64,000 bases of DNA from an uncultured Prochlorococcus sp. (GTDB taxonomy: Bacteria > Cyanobacteriota > Cyanobacteriia > PCC-6307 > Cyanobiaceae), in assembly GCF_902536725.1 (NCBI RefSeq), contig NZ_CACAYO010000006.1:28826-92825 (forward strand), given 5' to 3'. The position numbers and the translations under genes are program-made. Below the pieces are notes generated by a model. That model saw only the letters and a list, made by a program, of their open reading frames with translations, was not told the origin of the DNA and did no database searches. Shown here piece by piece: positions 8,427-18,248 of the stretch. Position 1 is the first letter of the stretch. Every line of letters begins with the position of its first letter.

Positions 8427-10046
8427 TTATTTAGAGTGGGCTAATTTTCTTTCTGATAAAGGACGGACTTTTAGGGATTCTTTTAGGGAAGACTTTCCAT
8501 ATTCTCTCTCAAGAATGTCTATAACTGTTTTGCCAAATTCGTCTTCTGGATTATCAAAAGCTTCTAAGCAAACCTGACCAAGTTTTTTCCCTAGTGAACC
8601 TGGATTCCAGAGAAGTTTTCTCGCTGTCCAAGGCATCATGCTCATTGGATTATAATTCGGCTTCAAAATTTTATTATCCAAGGCGTACTTTTCAAGAAGA
8701 GTGTGAGGTTGCAAACCTATAAAGAATATGGCTGGATCAACTAAACCTTTACCAAAAATGTTTTCTAATTCTCTGTGGTAAGCAATTGTTTGTCTTATTG
8801 TGTTTGGCGTTTCGTCAAAAACATTAAATGAATAATTTACTGAAACATGATTCTTGAAACCTGATTGGACTAGCATTCTGCAATTATTTAATACAGTTTC
8901 AAGGTCATATGCTAACCTCATTTTCCTAACAAGTTCTTGAGATCCAGAAGTGATACCTATTTCAAAATAGCTCATACCAGTATCTACCATTAGCTGTGCT
9001 AGCTCAGCATCAATATTATCGGCTCTGATGTATGCAGCCCAATTAATATCGTCCCAACCTTGGTCCTTAATAGATTTCAAAAGTGTTTTTGCATCATCAA
9101 TATGTTTTTTGGCTGGAATAAACTGTGCATCAGTGAACCAAAATCCCCTTACTCCAAGATCATATAATTGCTTCATTTCTTTGATTACTTCGTTAACGGG
9201 ATTAACGCGAACCTGCTTCCCTTCAACGACTGTATAAACACAGAAACAGCAATTATGAGGACAACCTCTTTTCGTTTGTACTCCTACATAGTAATCTCCC
9301 CCTTCTATGTACCAATTGAATTCAGGCCATATTGATTGGATATATTTATAGTCGCAGGCAGTTTTAACTGTGCCTGAAGGTTGTTCATGTATTAATTTGT
9401 TACGAGGTTTTTGTCCAGCAAAATAACATCTTTCTTTCTCTATTGAATCTCCTCTGATGATTTTCTCTATAAGATTCTCACCCTCTCCAACAGAAATAAC
9501 CGTCCCTTTTGGAAGTAGATTTCCTAATTGTTCATAGAAGACACTAACAGCGCCACCTCCTAATATTACTTTTACATGTTTGTTGTATTTTTGTGCTCTT
9601 TTGAGTCCCATCTTTACTAAAGAAGTATTTCTATATATTTCTCCATAGTGAGATGCAATTAGTTTTAGTCCTCCCCAAGAACCTCTAATTTTTTTAAAGA
9701 TATTTTTTGAGTAGAAAACTTCAAAAGAGTTTTGTAGAGGATTCCCACTTCTACCATCAACAGGTGCATAAATTTGTATATCTCTCCATGAAAAAATGAT
9801 TAGATGTGGTCTAAATTGATCAATTTTTCTAGCTAAATATTTAGAGACTTCATTAGATGGAATTATTGCTAGATCAATGAATTGCTGCTCTATGCTTGGA
9901 AAAGATTTATGGATATGGTCTGCTAGATAAATAGGTCCTATTGGAAAAATTGGATTACATGGCAGTCTTACAGTTAGGATTTTTCCATATTGCTTTCTGT
10001 TGTAATTTTTTTTATTTAATTTTTCGAACTTCAAATTAAAATTCAT
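8427..10046 (-). CDS. B12-binding-type radical SAM protein, probable PSII high-light acclimation family
   Basis: A 539-residue radical SAM enzyme. An N-terminal Rossmann-like region resembling cobalamin-binding domains (ILTVRLPCNPIFPIGPIYLA, then PHLIIFSWRDIQIY and VKVILGGGAVSVF) precedes the radical SAM core with the cluster cysteines C262-x3-C266-x2-C269 in KRGCPHNCCFC. The classic DxHxxG cobalamin motif is not obvious, so B12 use is uncertain. From memory it resembles a cyanobacterial family labelled 'photosystem II high light acclimation radical SAM protein'; that label is recalled and not verified here. The reaction is unknown. The N-terminus is Asn/Lys-rich and not conserved-looking, so the true start may lie slightly downstream of 10046. 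Confidence 0.75.
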   Translation of the reverse strand: MNFNLKFEKLNKKNYNRKQYGKILTVRLPCNPIFPIGPIYLADHIHKSFPSIEQQFIDLAIIPSNEVSKYLARKIDQFRPHLIIFSWRDIQIYAPVDGRSGNPLQNSFEVFYSKNIFKKIRGSWGGLKLIASHYGEIYRNTSLVKMGLKRAQKYNKHVKVILGGGAVSVFYEQLGNLLPKGTVISVGEGENLIEKIIRGDSIEKERCYFAGQKPRNKLIHEQPSGTVKTACDYKYIQSIWPEFNWYIEGGDYYVGVQTKRGCPHNCCFCVYTVVEGKQVRVNPVNEVIKEMKQLYDLGVRGFWFTDAQFIPAKKHIDDAKTLLKSIKDQGWDDINWAAYIRADNIDAELAQLMVDTGMSYFEIGITSGSQELVRKMRLAYDLETVLNNCRMLVQSGFKNHVSVNYSFNVFDETPNTIRQTIAYHRELENIFGKGLVDPAIFFIGLQPHTLLEKYALDNKILKPNYNPMSMMPWTARKLLWNPGSLGKKLGQVCLEAFDNPEDEFGKTVIDILEREYGKSSLKESLKVRPLSERKLAHSK

Positions 10047-10152
10047 GTCATGAAATTTAATGAATTTATTTCCCTTAAGAATCTAACTACTTTATTACTA
10101 ATTTGGAGAAATTAAAATTCTTAAGAAAATACTCAAGAAAATTTTATTCAAT

Positions 10153-11247
10153 TCAGATATCAGAAATCATGTAAATCCAACATACTTTGAGAAGTTTTAA
10201 TCCATCTATCCATCTAGATATATTTGGTGCTCCAGATTTTCTGGCATAATATCTAACGGGATAGTTTAGTATTTTAACGTTATTTTTTGCAGCTTCAAAT
10301 ATTATTGTAAAGTCTCCAAATGGGTCAGACTTGGAATCCCAACTTCCATTTTGTTTCATAAGTTTAAAAAATTTTCTTGAAAAAACTTTTGTTCCACAAA
10401 GTGAATCTGATACAGGCTTATTTATGAGAATTGATAAAAATATTGCGAAAAGTCTATTTCCTATATAATTTGCCCATCTCATAGCATCTTTTTCCATTGG
10501 GAAAGTTGTTCGGGCACAATTTATTAGGATATTTTTATTTTTGGTTGATTCCAGAATTGCTGCAATACTGTCATCAATATCAACAGTAAGATCACTATCA
10601 ATTATTGCGAGAGTTTCACCAGAAGAAATATTAAATCCCTCTACGACTGCATTTTTCTTCCCTTTAGAAGTTTGTTTTAAAAGTGATATCTTGAAGAAAC
10701 TTGAGAAATTTTCTTTTAACTCTCTCAAAATTTCATATGTATTGTCATTGCTGTTACCTTCAACAAATATAATTTCTAATTTATTGGGTATATTTTTGAA
10801 TTTATTTAAAGCATTAATTAAAAGTTCTTTATTACCAGCTTCATTTCTTGCAGGAATTACTATTGATATTAAATGTTCCGAAATATTTTCACTATATTTA
10901 TAAAAAACTATTTCGAGTTCGTAAGAAAGCTGTTTAATGATTGGTATTTTCCTAAAAATATTTTTTAAAGATTGTGGAATTATCTTCGTGGGCAGAGGAG
11001 TAAGTTTTTTTGCTTTCCATCTTATTGATCTGTAATTATAAATTTCCGCTAGAGATTCAATATCGCATAAAGTTATTCTTGCTTTGCTGGTAGTTTCTTT
11101 AAAAATTCTTGAATCTAATTTAAGCCATCTTGTAATTGGCTCCCAAGTATTACCACGGACTTTAATCGAAATAAATTCGTTATTATCTTTAAATAATTGA
11201 TGAAGTTCATTATTAGTTAAATTCCAACTATTAACAGATTTCATCAT
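10153..11247 (-). CDS. Family 2 glycosyltransferase with N-terminal extension
   Basis: The 364-residue protein has a GT-A glycosyltransferase domain from about residue 126 (ISIVIPARNEAGNKELL) with FVEGNSNDNT and a DxD-type metal/nucleotide site D217-S-D219 (IIDSDLTVD). The acceptor region includes DSLCGTKVF and a C-terminal RKSGAPNISRW. The first about 120 residues form a separate extension with RWLKLDSRIF and RSIRWKAKKL, unlike simple GT2 proteins. No long C-terminal transmembrane helix is evident. Its partner downstream of the tRNA is a GT39-like membrane protein 38 bases upstream in the same orientation, suggesting both act on a lipid-linked or cell-surface sugar. Sugar donor and acceptor are unknown. 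Confidence 0.8.
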   Translation of the reverse strand: MMKSVNSWNLTNNELHQLFKDNNEFISIKVRGNTWEPITRWLKLDSRIFKETTSKARITLCDIESLAEIYNYRSIRWKAKKLTPLPTKIIPQSLKNIFRKIPIIKQLSYELEIVFYKYSENISEHLISIVIPARNEAGNKELLINALNKFKNIPNKLEIIFVEGNSNDNTYEILRELKENFSSFFKISLLKQTSKGKKNAVVEGFNISSGETLAIIDSDLTVDIDDSIAAILESTKNKNILINCARTTFPMEKDAMRWANYIGNRLFAIFLSILINKPVSDSLCGTKVFSRKFFKLMKQNGSWDSKSDPFGDFTIIFEAAKNNVKILNYPVRYYARKSGAPNISRWIDGLKLLKVCWIYMISDI

Positions 11248-11285
11248 TAAAGATTACAAACGACACCTTATTATAGATTCACTAG

Positions 11286-12839
11286 TTAATTTTTTAAAAT
11301 TAATTTCCAAGGCTTTAAAGTATCATTTTCATATATCACTTTAAAAGAAAAATCATTAATATTTATCCTTTTAAGGTCAGTTGTCCACACTAATTCTGAT
11401 TTTTTTAACTGATCAATACTTTCTAATCCTTCACCTAGTTTAGGAGTTAATAAAGCAATTCTTATGATTTTTGATTGGGATAGACTATTTTTTATACCTG
11501 ATTTATCAACTTTTATCGGTTGATTTTTTACTATATCAAGAGATGATACATACTCCATTTTTTCCCTTAGTTCTCTAGATCTATCTGTGAATAATCCTGA
11601 TTGCAAAAGAAATGATGTTAATAAGTAAGGTCCAATTATTAAAATTATTAATAATTCTTTGAATGAGTTTTTTTGTTTTAAAAAAGACCAAGATATTCCG
11701 AAAAATAATAATCCAAGAATTAGAAATATATTTTCTTTAGAGTTAAGATTAATAGTATTTTTAAAGAAAAAGTAATATGTGAAAGTTAGAGAAAATATAA
11801 TTAATGGAATTATTTTTGAAGTTATAAATAAAAAAATTTGCTTATATCTTTTTGAGTTGAACAGATATCTTACTCCTACATAAGCATTTAATGAAAAAAT
11901 TGATGAGATTTGTAGAGGATAATAGGGCGTTTTCGTAGAGAAAATACTCAGAGTTATAATTAATATTAAGGGAAAAAAAGTGAGTATATATTTGTTATCT
12001 TTACTTTGAGATATATTTTGTATTGTGCCAATAATTGCGAAAAAACTCCATGGCATAAATGTTGTGGGAATATTCCAAAGATAATAATAGAAAGGATTCG
12101 TAAAATTGTTTTTACTAGATAGAAAGTTAAATTTTTCGAATAAGTAAAAAATAATATTTTTCTCTAAATAAGGGTTGATTGAAAATGTCCAAAATAAATA
12201 AGGAATAAATCCAATTAATAGTCCAACCCAAAAAAATTTGCTGAAGAAAAGATTCTTTTTTATAAAAAAATATGGTAAGAGTGATATTAATGGTATAAAA
12301 ACTAAAAAAGTTTTCATCATAAAAGCTAAACCAATCCAAATTCCAAAAAGAAGGATATAGAATTTGTTATTTTTACTTTTTATTTTGACTAAAGCAAATA
12401 GTCCAATAGTTACTAAACTTGAATAAATAATATCTTGAGTGGCTAAGTGTGAGTAGTCAAACCATAAATATGTAGTAGAAAGTATTAGCGGAGATATAAT
12501 TGCATATTTTTTACTAAATAATTCTTCATGTAATTTATAAGTTATGAATAGCATTAATATTCCAGCGACTGTAGTGGGTAGATATGCAGAAAAAATATTT
12601 CTTCCAAAGAAGTCTTGTGACTTTGCTATCAAAAACTGTAATCCTATTGTTCTATCTAATACATATCCATCCCACCATAGAGGAATTGTCCAGTTGCCCT
12701 TATCTAATATCCATCTAGCTTGAAGTGCATAAAATCCTTCATCAAACGCAATATAACTTCTTTTACCAAAATAAAATATAAGAGGAATAAAAACAAATAA
12801 TTTAAAGAGATTTCTAAATTTTAAAATTTTATTAACCAT
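11286..12839 (-). CDS. ArnT/PMT-like membrane glycosyltransferase (GT39 type)
   Basis: A 517-residue polytopic membrane protein with about ten or more hydrophobic segments. Near the N-terminus is the GT-C signature FDEGFYALQARWIL, the acidic motif in the first extracytoplasmic loop of ArnT and protein O-mannosyltransferases, followed by WWDGYVLDRTIGLQFL. Such enzymes transfer a sugar from a polyprenyl-phosphate carrier to lipid A, lipid or protein on the periplasmic side. The last about 90 residues form a soluble tail. The gene is strongly AT-rich and lies directly on the 3' side of tRNA-Thr, with the GT2 gene next to it. The substrate cannot be predicted. Confidence 0.8.
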   Translation of the reverse strand: MVNKILKFRNLFKLFVFIPLIFYFGKRSYIAFDEGFYALQARWILDKGNWTIPLWWDGYVLDRTIGLQFLIAKSQDFFGRNIFSAYLPTTVAGILMLFITYKLHEELFSKKYAIISPLILSTTYLWFDYSHLATQDIIYSSLVTIGLFALVKIKSKNNKFYILLFGIWIGLAFMMKTFLVFIPLISLLPYFFIKKNLFFSKFFWVGLLIGFIPYLFWTFSINPYLEKNIIFYLFEKFNFLSSKNNFTNPFYYYLWNIPTTFMPWSFFAIIGTIQNISQSKDNKYILTFFPLILIITLSIFSTKTPYYPLQISSIFSLNAYVGVRYLFNSKRYKQIFLFITSKIIPLIIFSLTFTYYFFFKNTINLNSKENIFLILGLLFFGISWSFLKQKNSFKELLIILIIGPYLLTSFLLQSGLFTDRSRELREKMEYVSSLDIVKNQPIKVDKSGIKNSLSQSKIIRIALLTPKLGEGLESIDQLKKSELVWTTDLKRININDFSFKVIYENDTLKPWKLILKN

Positions 12840-12857
12840 TTTAATTTGCTATAAAAG

Positions 12858-12929
12858 TGCCGATAATTGGAATTGAACCAATGACCTACTGTTTACGAGA
12901 CAGTTGCTCTACCGCTGAGCTACACCGGC
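12858..12929 (-). tRNA. tRNA-Thr (anticodon CGT)
   Basis: Read on the minus strand from 12929 to 12858, 72 nucleotides. The acceptor arm GCCGGTG pairs with TATCGGC, discriminator A. The D-arm contains TAGCTCAGCGGTAGAGC, the anticodon stem ACTGT/ACAGT encloses the loop CTCGTAA with anticodon CGT (codon ACG), and the T-loop is GGTTCAATTCC. The 3' CCA is not encoded. All arms fold well. The gene lies between a GT39-like glycosyltransferase and a divergent DUF3493 gene. Confidence 0.96.
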
Positions 12930-12966
12930 CAAATTAAATATTGAATTTTTCATATAGACTTAATTT

Positions 12967-12972
12967 TATAAT
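12967..12972 (+). promoter_or_regulatory. Candidate -10 box (TATAAT) for the DUF3493 gene
   Basis: A perfect TATAAT lies only 11 bases before the ATG at 12984, which would give a nearly leaderless transcript. A possible -35 (TTGAAT at 12941-12946) is 20 bases upstream, longer than ideal. In DNA this AT-rich the match could be chance. Confidence 0.3.
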
Positions 12973-12983
12973 TGTAAGAATTT

Positions 12984-13220
12984 ATGTCAAAAATAGATCC
13001 TGAATTGAAAAAGAAATTATTAAAGGAATCCCAAGCTCCTTTCAAAGGATTGAGAAGAATATTGTGGATAGCTTTTAGCGGTTCTGCATTTTTGGGACTT
13101 CTAATAATGCTTTCTAGAATTGCGAATGGAACTGAATTGCAGCTAAATAATCTTCTCATACAGTTTGGTGCTTGTGTAATATTTCCTACTTTATTAATCT
13201 TTGACAGAAATAAAGATTAA
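12984..13220 (+). CDS. DUF3493 small membrane protein
   Basis: A 78-residue protein of the DUF3493 family, found in cyanobacteria and plastid-bearing eukaryotes, function unknown. It begins with a charged N-terminus (DPELKKKLLKESQAPFKGLRR), followed by two hydrophobic segments (about residues 27-45 and 54-72) connected by a short polar loop, and ends with a charged DRNKD. The topology suggests a hairpin in the thylakoid or plasma membrane with a cytoplasmic N-terminus. It is divergent from tRNA-Thr and converges on infB, 16 bases from its stop codon. Confidence 0.82.
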   Translation: MSKIDPELKKKLLKESQAPFKGLRRILWIAFSGSAFLGLLIMLSRIANGTELQLNNLLIQFGACVIFPTLLIFDRNKD

Positions 13221-13236
13221 TAAACTAGAGGTTTAA

Positions 13237-16200
13237 TTATTGTGATAATGTCCTTTTTTTGGTGACAAACTTGAATGCTTCGATTAAATCTCCTTCAACC
13301 CATGAAGAGAATTTATCGCAGCCAACTCCACATTCAAATCCTGTATTTACTTCTTTTACGTCATCTTTAGCTCTTTTTAGAGAGTCTAAATTACCCTCAA
13401 ATATTACTTTCTCTGATCTAATAACTCTCAGAGAACAATTCCTTTGCAATTTACCAGTTTGTATATAACAGCCTGCTATGGCCCCTTTACCAACTGAGAA
13501 AGTTGCTCTAACTTCAGCTTGCCCTAAAGATTCCTCGACGAGATCGGGTTCAAGTAGCCCCTCCATTGCTAATTGAATATCTTCTAAGAGCTTGTAAATT
13601 ACTTCATATTCTCTTATATCAACGTCATTAGCATCAGCTGCTCTCTTAGCGCCAGAAGCCAATGAGGTGTTAAATCCAATGATTACTGACCCAGATGCAG
13701 CAGCGAGATCGATATCTGTCTCAGTTATTTCTCCGGGAGCAGAAAGTAGGACTCTGACTTGGACTTCATTTTTTGGTAATTGTTCTAGTGATCCTAATAT
13801 CGCTTCAACACTACCTTGTACATCAGCCTTAAGAATTAAGTTTAACTCCTTAAGTTCTCCATCATTTGCTTGAGTTGATAAGGATGATAAGCTAACTCTT
13901 CTAGAGGCCATTTGCTGAGCTAATTTTGTGGCTCTAGCATCTGTGGCCCTTTCTCCGACAATGGCTCGACCAGTTTTCTCATCAGGGTAGACTTCGAATT
14001 CATCCCCTGCAGTAGGTACTTCACTGAATCCTAACGCTTCCACTGGGAATGATGGCCCTGCTTCTTTGATTCTATTACCATGTTCATCAACCATTGCTCT
14101 AATTTTTCCGAGGACTGAACCCGCAGCTAAAACATCTCCAGATTTCAAGGTTCCATTTTGGACTAACAAAGTAGCCACAGGTCCTTTTGCTTTGTCTAGG
14201 TGGGCTTCAATAACAGTACCTTTTGCAAATCTATCAGGGTTAGCTTGTAGATCTTCTACCTCTGAAACTAATAAGATCATTTCGAGTAATTTATCAATGT
14301 TTTGTTTTTTGATAGCACTTACTGGAACCATCACTGTATCGCCTCCCCAATCTTCAGCAATTAAATCTTTTTCTGATAGTTCCTGCTTTACTCTGTCTGG
14401 AGAAGCCCCTTCTTTGTCAATTTTATTTATTGCAACAACTATTGGTACTTTTGCAGCTCTTGCATGACTGATAGCCTCTAGCGTTTGAGGCCTGCAACCA
14501 TCATCTGCAGCAACTACAAGAACAGCTACATCTGTAACCTTAGTACCCCTTGCTCTCATTGCTGTAAATGCTTCATGACCTGGGGTATCAAGAAAAGTTA
14601 ATTTTTTCTTTTGAGATTCATGTTCAAATTCAACTTGATAAGCTCCTATGTGTTGAGTGATGCCCCCTGCTTCCCCTGAAGCTACTCTTGATTCTCTGAT
14701 GGAATCTAAAAGACTGGTTTTGCCATGATCTACATGACCCATCACTGTAATAACAGGCGGTCTTCTTATTAGATTATCAATATCATCAGATTCAATCATA
14801 TCAACTGTTTTCTTAGCAGCTTCTTGGATATCATCTTGCAAAACAGGCACACCAAATTCCTCTGCTACTGTTTCGATAGTTGCTAAGTCAAGTGATTGAG
14901 TAACAGTTGCCGTTATGCCTTTGAAGAAAAGAGATTTTATGATTTCAGAACTTTCAAGGCTTAATTTATCAGCTAATTCTTGAACAGTTAAATTATCTTC
15001 GGGAACTATTATCATTTCAGGTCTTACTTGTTTGGCCTCTTTGGCAGCCTTTAATTCCATTGCTCTCCTTTTCTGCCTCTGTCTTGTGGTCTCTTTTTTC
15101 TTCTTCTTAAATTGTTTGATAGATTTTTGAGATTTAGTTTCTTCAGACTTTTCTTTCTTAGGACGCGCCAGACTTGCTGATAAAATTGAAATTTTCTCAC
15201 CTGAATATCCACTGGTTTCAGATGTTAATGAATCATCATTTTCTCCAATAATATGAACTTTCTGCCTTTGTTTTTGAGGATTTTTACTTCTTAATGCTTC
15301 AAGTTTTGCGCTATCGTCCCAGTCAGTCTTCCCTGGTTTCTTTGAACTATTTGAAAATGCTCTGTGAGGAGGTTTTTTGGAACTTGAAGTAGCATTTGGA
15401 CGAATATTAGGCGCTTTAGCCTTCTGATTAGGTGCATTGATATTTTGTTTCGCGTTATTCTTTTTATCTATGTTGTCTTTCTCAGATTTATTATTTTTTT
15501 GAAGTTGTAAAAGTTCGTTAGGTGATACTGGCTTCCTTATCCCAGGGGAATTTTGGCCATTGAATTTAGAACCAGGCCTATTATTGGGCATGCCAGGTTT
15601 ATTGGGATTGCCTTGCCTGTTAAATGAGCCAGGTCTGCCTTGATCTGAAGGTTTGTTTCTTAAACCAGGCCTATTATTGGGCATGCCAGGTCTGTTGGGA
15701 GAACCAAATCTGTTTGAGCCATTTTGTTTAAAAGCAATGTTTTGCTTATTTGGATTTATTTTTGGATCTTCTCTTCTTATTGGAGCTCCTACGAGCTCAG
15801 GGGTTTTTGATCTATTATTATAATTTTTTGTTTTAGGTTTGTTCGTATTTTGATCAGGTTTGTTTGATAGTCTTCTGTTATCCCCTGCACTTGAGTTGTT
15901 CTGGGTAGATTCATTAGATTTAACATTATTATTTATATTTTTAGGCTTTGCAATTAATTGAATAGGTGGTTTTGCCGGGCTTTTGATAGGCGTAGTTGTA
16001 TTATTTTCGAAAGTTTTTTTATCTTGGTTTAAATTTTGTGAAGTTTTAATATTTAAATTTGTATTTGTAAGATTTGCTCGAGATTGTGAACTATTAACGA
16101 TATTAGGTTTATTAGGATTTTGAAGTTGATTTGAAATTATTTTTACACTCTCAGGCTTGTTAAGTGGTTTTATCAATAAGGGTTTTTTGTTTGAATTATC

Positions 16201-16485
16201 TTTGAGAGGTGTGCCTTTTTTAGAAGAAATAAAAGGAGATTTATCTTCTTTGTTTTGTTTGAAATTATCTTTTTTGATTGAAGGTTTATTAATGGAAAGT
16301 ATTTTTTTATCTGAATTCTTTTTATTAATAAGATTTTTAATTTTTTTTGCTTCTTCTGCACTAATAGAACTGCTATGGCTTTTTACAGAAATTGAAAGTT
16401 TTTGCGCGGCATCCAGTATATCTTTATTTTCCAGATTTAAGTCTCTGGAAAGTTCGTAAATTCTGATTTTATCGCTGATAGTCAT
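13237..16485 (-). CDS. infB: Translation initiation factor IF-2
   Basis: The GTPase that places initiator fMet-tRNA on the 30S subunit and promotes subunit joining. Residues 1-53 form the small IF2 N-terminal domain ([20 protein letters not shown]). They are followed by about 500 residues of Asn/Lys/Pro-rich low-complexity linker. The GTPase domain starts near residue 580 with [13 protein letters not shown], then [22 protein letters not shown] and VSAI, then domains II-IV with the C-terminal [13 protein letters not shown]. At 1082 residues it is long, as in other cyanobacteria. The linker contains a duplicated PGMPNNRPG segment. It is the last gene of rimP-nusA-ylxR-infB. Confidence 0.97.
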   Translation of the reverse strand: MTISDKIRIYELSRDLNLENKDILDAAQKLSISVKSHSSSISAEEAKKIKNLINKKNSDKKILSINKPSIKKDNFKQNKEDKSPFISSKKGTPLKDNSNKKPLLIKPLNKPESVKIISNQLQNPNKPNIVNSSQSRANLTNTNLNIKTSQNLNQDKKTFENNTTTPIKSPAKPPIQLIAKPKNINNNVKSNESTQNNSSAGDNRRLSNKPDQNTNKPKTKNYNNRSKTPELVGAPIRREDPKINPNKQNIAFKQNGSNRFGSPNRPGMPNNRPGLRNKPSDQGRPGSFNRQGNPNKPGMPNNRPGSKFNGQNSPGIRKPVSPNELLQLQKNNKSEKDNIDKKNNAKQNINAPNQKAKAPNIRPNATSSSKKPPHRAFSNSSKKPGKTDWDDSAKLEALRSKNPQKQRQKVHIIGENDDSLTSETSGYSGEKISILSASLARPKKEKSEETKSQKSIKQFKKKKKETTRQRQKRRAMELKAAKEAKQVRPEMIIVPEDNLTVQELADKLSLESSEIIKSLFFKGITATVTQSLDLATIETVAEEFGVPVLQDDIQEAAKKTVDMIESDDIDNLIRRPPVITVMGHVDHGKTSLLDSIRESRVASGEAGGITQHIGAYQVEFEHESQKKKLTFLDTPGHEAFTAMRARGTKVTDVAVLVVAADDGCRPQTLEAISHARAAKVPIVVAINKIDKEGASPDRVKQELSEKDLIAEDWGGDTVMVPVSAIKKQNIDKLLEMILLVSEVEDLQANPDRFAKGTVIEAHLDKAKGPVATLLVQNGTLKSGDVLAAGSVLGKIRAMVDEHGNRIKEAGPSFPVEALGFSEVPTAGDEFEVYPDEKTGRAIVGERATDARATKLAQQMASRRVSLSSLSTQANDGELKELNLILKADVQGSVEAILGSLEQLPKNEVQVRVLLSAPGEITETDIDLAAASGSVIIGFNTSLASGAKRAADANDVDIREYEVIYKLLEDIQLAMEGLLEPDLVEESLGQAEVRATFSVGKGAIAGCYIQTGKLQRNCSLRVIRSEKVIFEGNLDSLKRAKDDVKEVNTGFECGVGCDKFSSWVEGDLIEAFKFVTKKRTLSQ
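15571..15691. repeat. 28-bp direct repeat pair inside infB
   Basis: The 28 bases at 15571-15598 recur exactly at 15664-15691, 93 bases (31 codons) apart and in the same frame. On the coding strand both copies encode PGMPNNRPG in the Asn/Pro/Gly-rich IF-2 linker. Such an exact nucleotide match suggests a recent duplication or conversion within the linker and a potential site of length variation between strains. Confidence 0.75.
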
Positions 16486-16541
16486 TTAATCTGATTTGTA
16501 CTCTTTTGAAATAGAAGAGGATTTAATTTAATTATATTCCC

Positions 16542-16814
16542 TTAATGGGGATTGTTATTGTAGCTTGTAATTTCTTTTTCAAAAATTTCAACAAATTCAG
16601 GTTCCAAAAATGTTTTTAAAGCTTTTTGAAGCTTTTTTTTGATCTTTGAATCTGAGTAGCATTTTTTTGACTTGCAAATGTAAGCTGATCTCCCCATTCC
16701 CTTTTGAAGCATGATTCCTTGCTTATAATCTTTAGTAATCTTTAAAAGATCTTTCCTGTCATATGTTTTTCTACATGAAATGCATACACGCAAAACAGGG
16801 TTTTGTTGTATCAC
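16542..16814 (-). CDS. ylxR: YlxR family RNA-binding protein
   Basis: A 90-residue member of the YlxR (DUF448) family. The N-terminal core has RVCISCRKTYDRKDLLKI and GRSAYICKSKKCY, which together form the conserved basic surface thought to bind nucleic acid. In other bacteria YlxR has been linked to RNase P binding and to transcription control; its role here is not defined. The start overlaps the nusA stop by four bases (ATGA-type coupling) and infB follows 56 bases downstream, the canonical nusA-ylxR-infB order. The basic tail KIKKKLQKALKTF supports a nucleic-acid role. Confidence 0.92.
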   Translation of the reverse strand: MIQQNPVLRVCISCRKTYDRKDLLKITKDYKQGIMLQKGMGRSAYICKSKKCYSDSKIKKKLQKALKTFLEPEFVEIFEKEITSYNNNPH

Positions 16815-18214
16815 CGTTTTTTCTCCTCTTTGGCAGATATCTCAGTATCTTGAAGAGTCTCTAATGGATCGTTATCTGTGAATTCTTCTCCTGCGTATTG
16901 TTCCTCTCCATATTCTTCTTCATCTTCGGGAAGGGGATAAAGCTCTCTTAATCTTGCATCTTCTGCAGCACGCTCAGCTTGTTCTGCTTCTAATCTTAGT
17001 TCAGCTTCTCTCTGGAGATTCTCTTCCTCTTCTCTTTGAATGATTAATTCAGAGACTGCAGCATCTTCAGCTTCCTGATCGTATTCATGTGAATTTTTAA
17101 CGTCAATCTTCCAACCAGTTAATCTTGCGGCAAGTCTTACATTTTGACCTTCTCTACCAATTGCGAGACTTAATTGATCAGGAGGAACCAGTACGTGCGC
17201 ATGTTGCCCTGCTGGGTCTACAAGTCTTACTTGATCGACTTTCGCAGGACTTAAAGAGTTTAAAATATACTGTATTGGATTAGATGACCATTTAATAACA
17301 TCAATTTTTTCTCCTCTTAATTCATTAACTACTTGTTGAATTCTTGCTCCTCTAGCTCCAATACAGGCGCCTACTGGGTCTACTTCTTCTTCAACACTAT
17401 CAACAGCTACTTTTGTTCTCGGCCCAACAGCTCTTGAAGGAGGGTTGGCTTCTCTTGAAACAGCGACAATTTTCACTGTACCTTCTTGAATTTCAGGGAC
17501 TTCATTTTCAAACAAATAAACCACTAAACCGGCATTTGCTCTACTTACAAAAAGTTGCGGCCCTTTTCTTGCAATTTCGCTAACTTCTTTCAAAAAAACT
17601 TTGAAAGTTGCATTTGCTCTATAATTATCATTTGGTAATTGATCTCTCTTGGGAAGTTCGGCCTCTACTTCAGGTCTACCAATACCCGAACTAACTCCCA
17701 TAATGACTGATTGTCTTTCAAATCTTATAACTCTTGCAGTTAAAACAGGATCTTCCAAATCCGCAAATTCTTCTTGGATCATTTTTCGTTGTTGATCTCT
17801 TAATTTTTGGGCTAAAACTTGCTTTGTTGTTGAAGCAGCCATTCGCCCAAAATCCTCTTTTTCTGGAGTAACGTCTAAAACAACTGTGTCACCTATTTGA
17901 GCATCTTCAGCTACTTGTTTAACTTCTACAAGAGATATTTGATGATCTTCGCTCTCAACCTCTTCAACAATTATTTTACTCGATAATATCCTATAACCTT
18001 CTTCATCTAGATCTAGTCCAACATCAAAATTACTGAAATATTCTTCATCAAATGGATCTGGGTTAACTCCAATGTAAAAAGTTTTTCTATATTTTTCGTA
18101 TCCTTTTAATAAAGCTTCGCGTAAGGCTAATTCCACGATACTAGGAGGTAACTTTTTTTCCTCACTAATATCTTCAATGAGATTGCTTAAACCTGGGAGA
18201 ATAACTAATGCCAT
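16811..18214 (-). CDS. nusA: Transcription termination/antitermination factor NusA
   Basis: NusA binds RNA polymerase and nascent RNA to control pausing, termination and antitermination. The 467-residue protein has the N-terminal polymerase-binding domain, an S1 domain (DPVLTARVIRFERQSVIMGV), and KH1/KH2 domains with DPVGACIGARGARIQQVVNE and SLAIGREGQNVRLAARLTGW. It lacks the C-terminal acidic repeats of E. coli NusA and instead ends in a Glu-rich acidic tail of about 65 residues, typical for cyanobacteria. It overlaps ylxR by four bases and lies 34 bases downstream of rimP. Confidence 0.97.
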   Translation of the reverse strand: MALVILPGLSNLIEDISEEKKLPPSIVELALREALLKGYEKYRKTFYIGVNPDPFDEEYFSNFDVGLDLDEEGYRILSSKIIVEEVESEDHQISLVEVKQVAEDAQIGDTVVLDVTPEKEDFGRMAASTTKQVLAQKLRDQQRKMIQEEFADLEDPVLTARVIRFERQSVIMGVSSGIGRPEVEAELPKRDQLPNDNYRANATFKVFLKEVSEIARKGPQLFVSRANAGLVVYLFENEVPEIQEGTVKIVAVSREANPPSRAVGPRTKVAVDSVEEEVDPVGACIGARGARIQQVVNELRGEKIDVIKWSSNPIQYILNSLSPAKVDQVRLVDPAGQHAHVLVPPDQLSLAIGREGQNVRLAARLTGWKIDVKNSHEYDQEAEDAAVSELIIQREEEENLQREAELRLEAEQAERAAEDARLRELYPLPEDEEEYGEEQYAGEEFTDNDPLETLQDTEISAKEEKKR

Positions 18215-18248
18215 CTATGATGGGAAATTGAATAATGGTTGAAAATAA

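Noticed and set aside
10047..12929. Integrated mobile element at tRNA-Thr
   Set aside because: No integrase, no inverted repeat and no duplicate of the tRNA 3' end were found; only the gene content and position are suggestive.
13259..14467. Open frames of 60-130 residues antisense to infB, and similar ones opposite rpoB, rpoC2, nusA, atp and fumC
   Set aside because: They mirror real coding sequence on the other strand, have no sensible composition, spacing or motifs, and fit chance open frames.
16157..16459. 100-residue hydrophobic frame antisense to the infB N-terminus
   Set aside because: It is the complement of the Lys/Asn-rich IF-2 linker, which naturally gives Phe/Leu/Ile-rich antisense frames.
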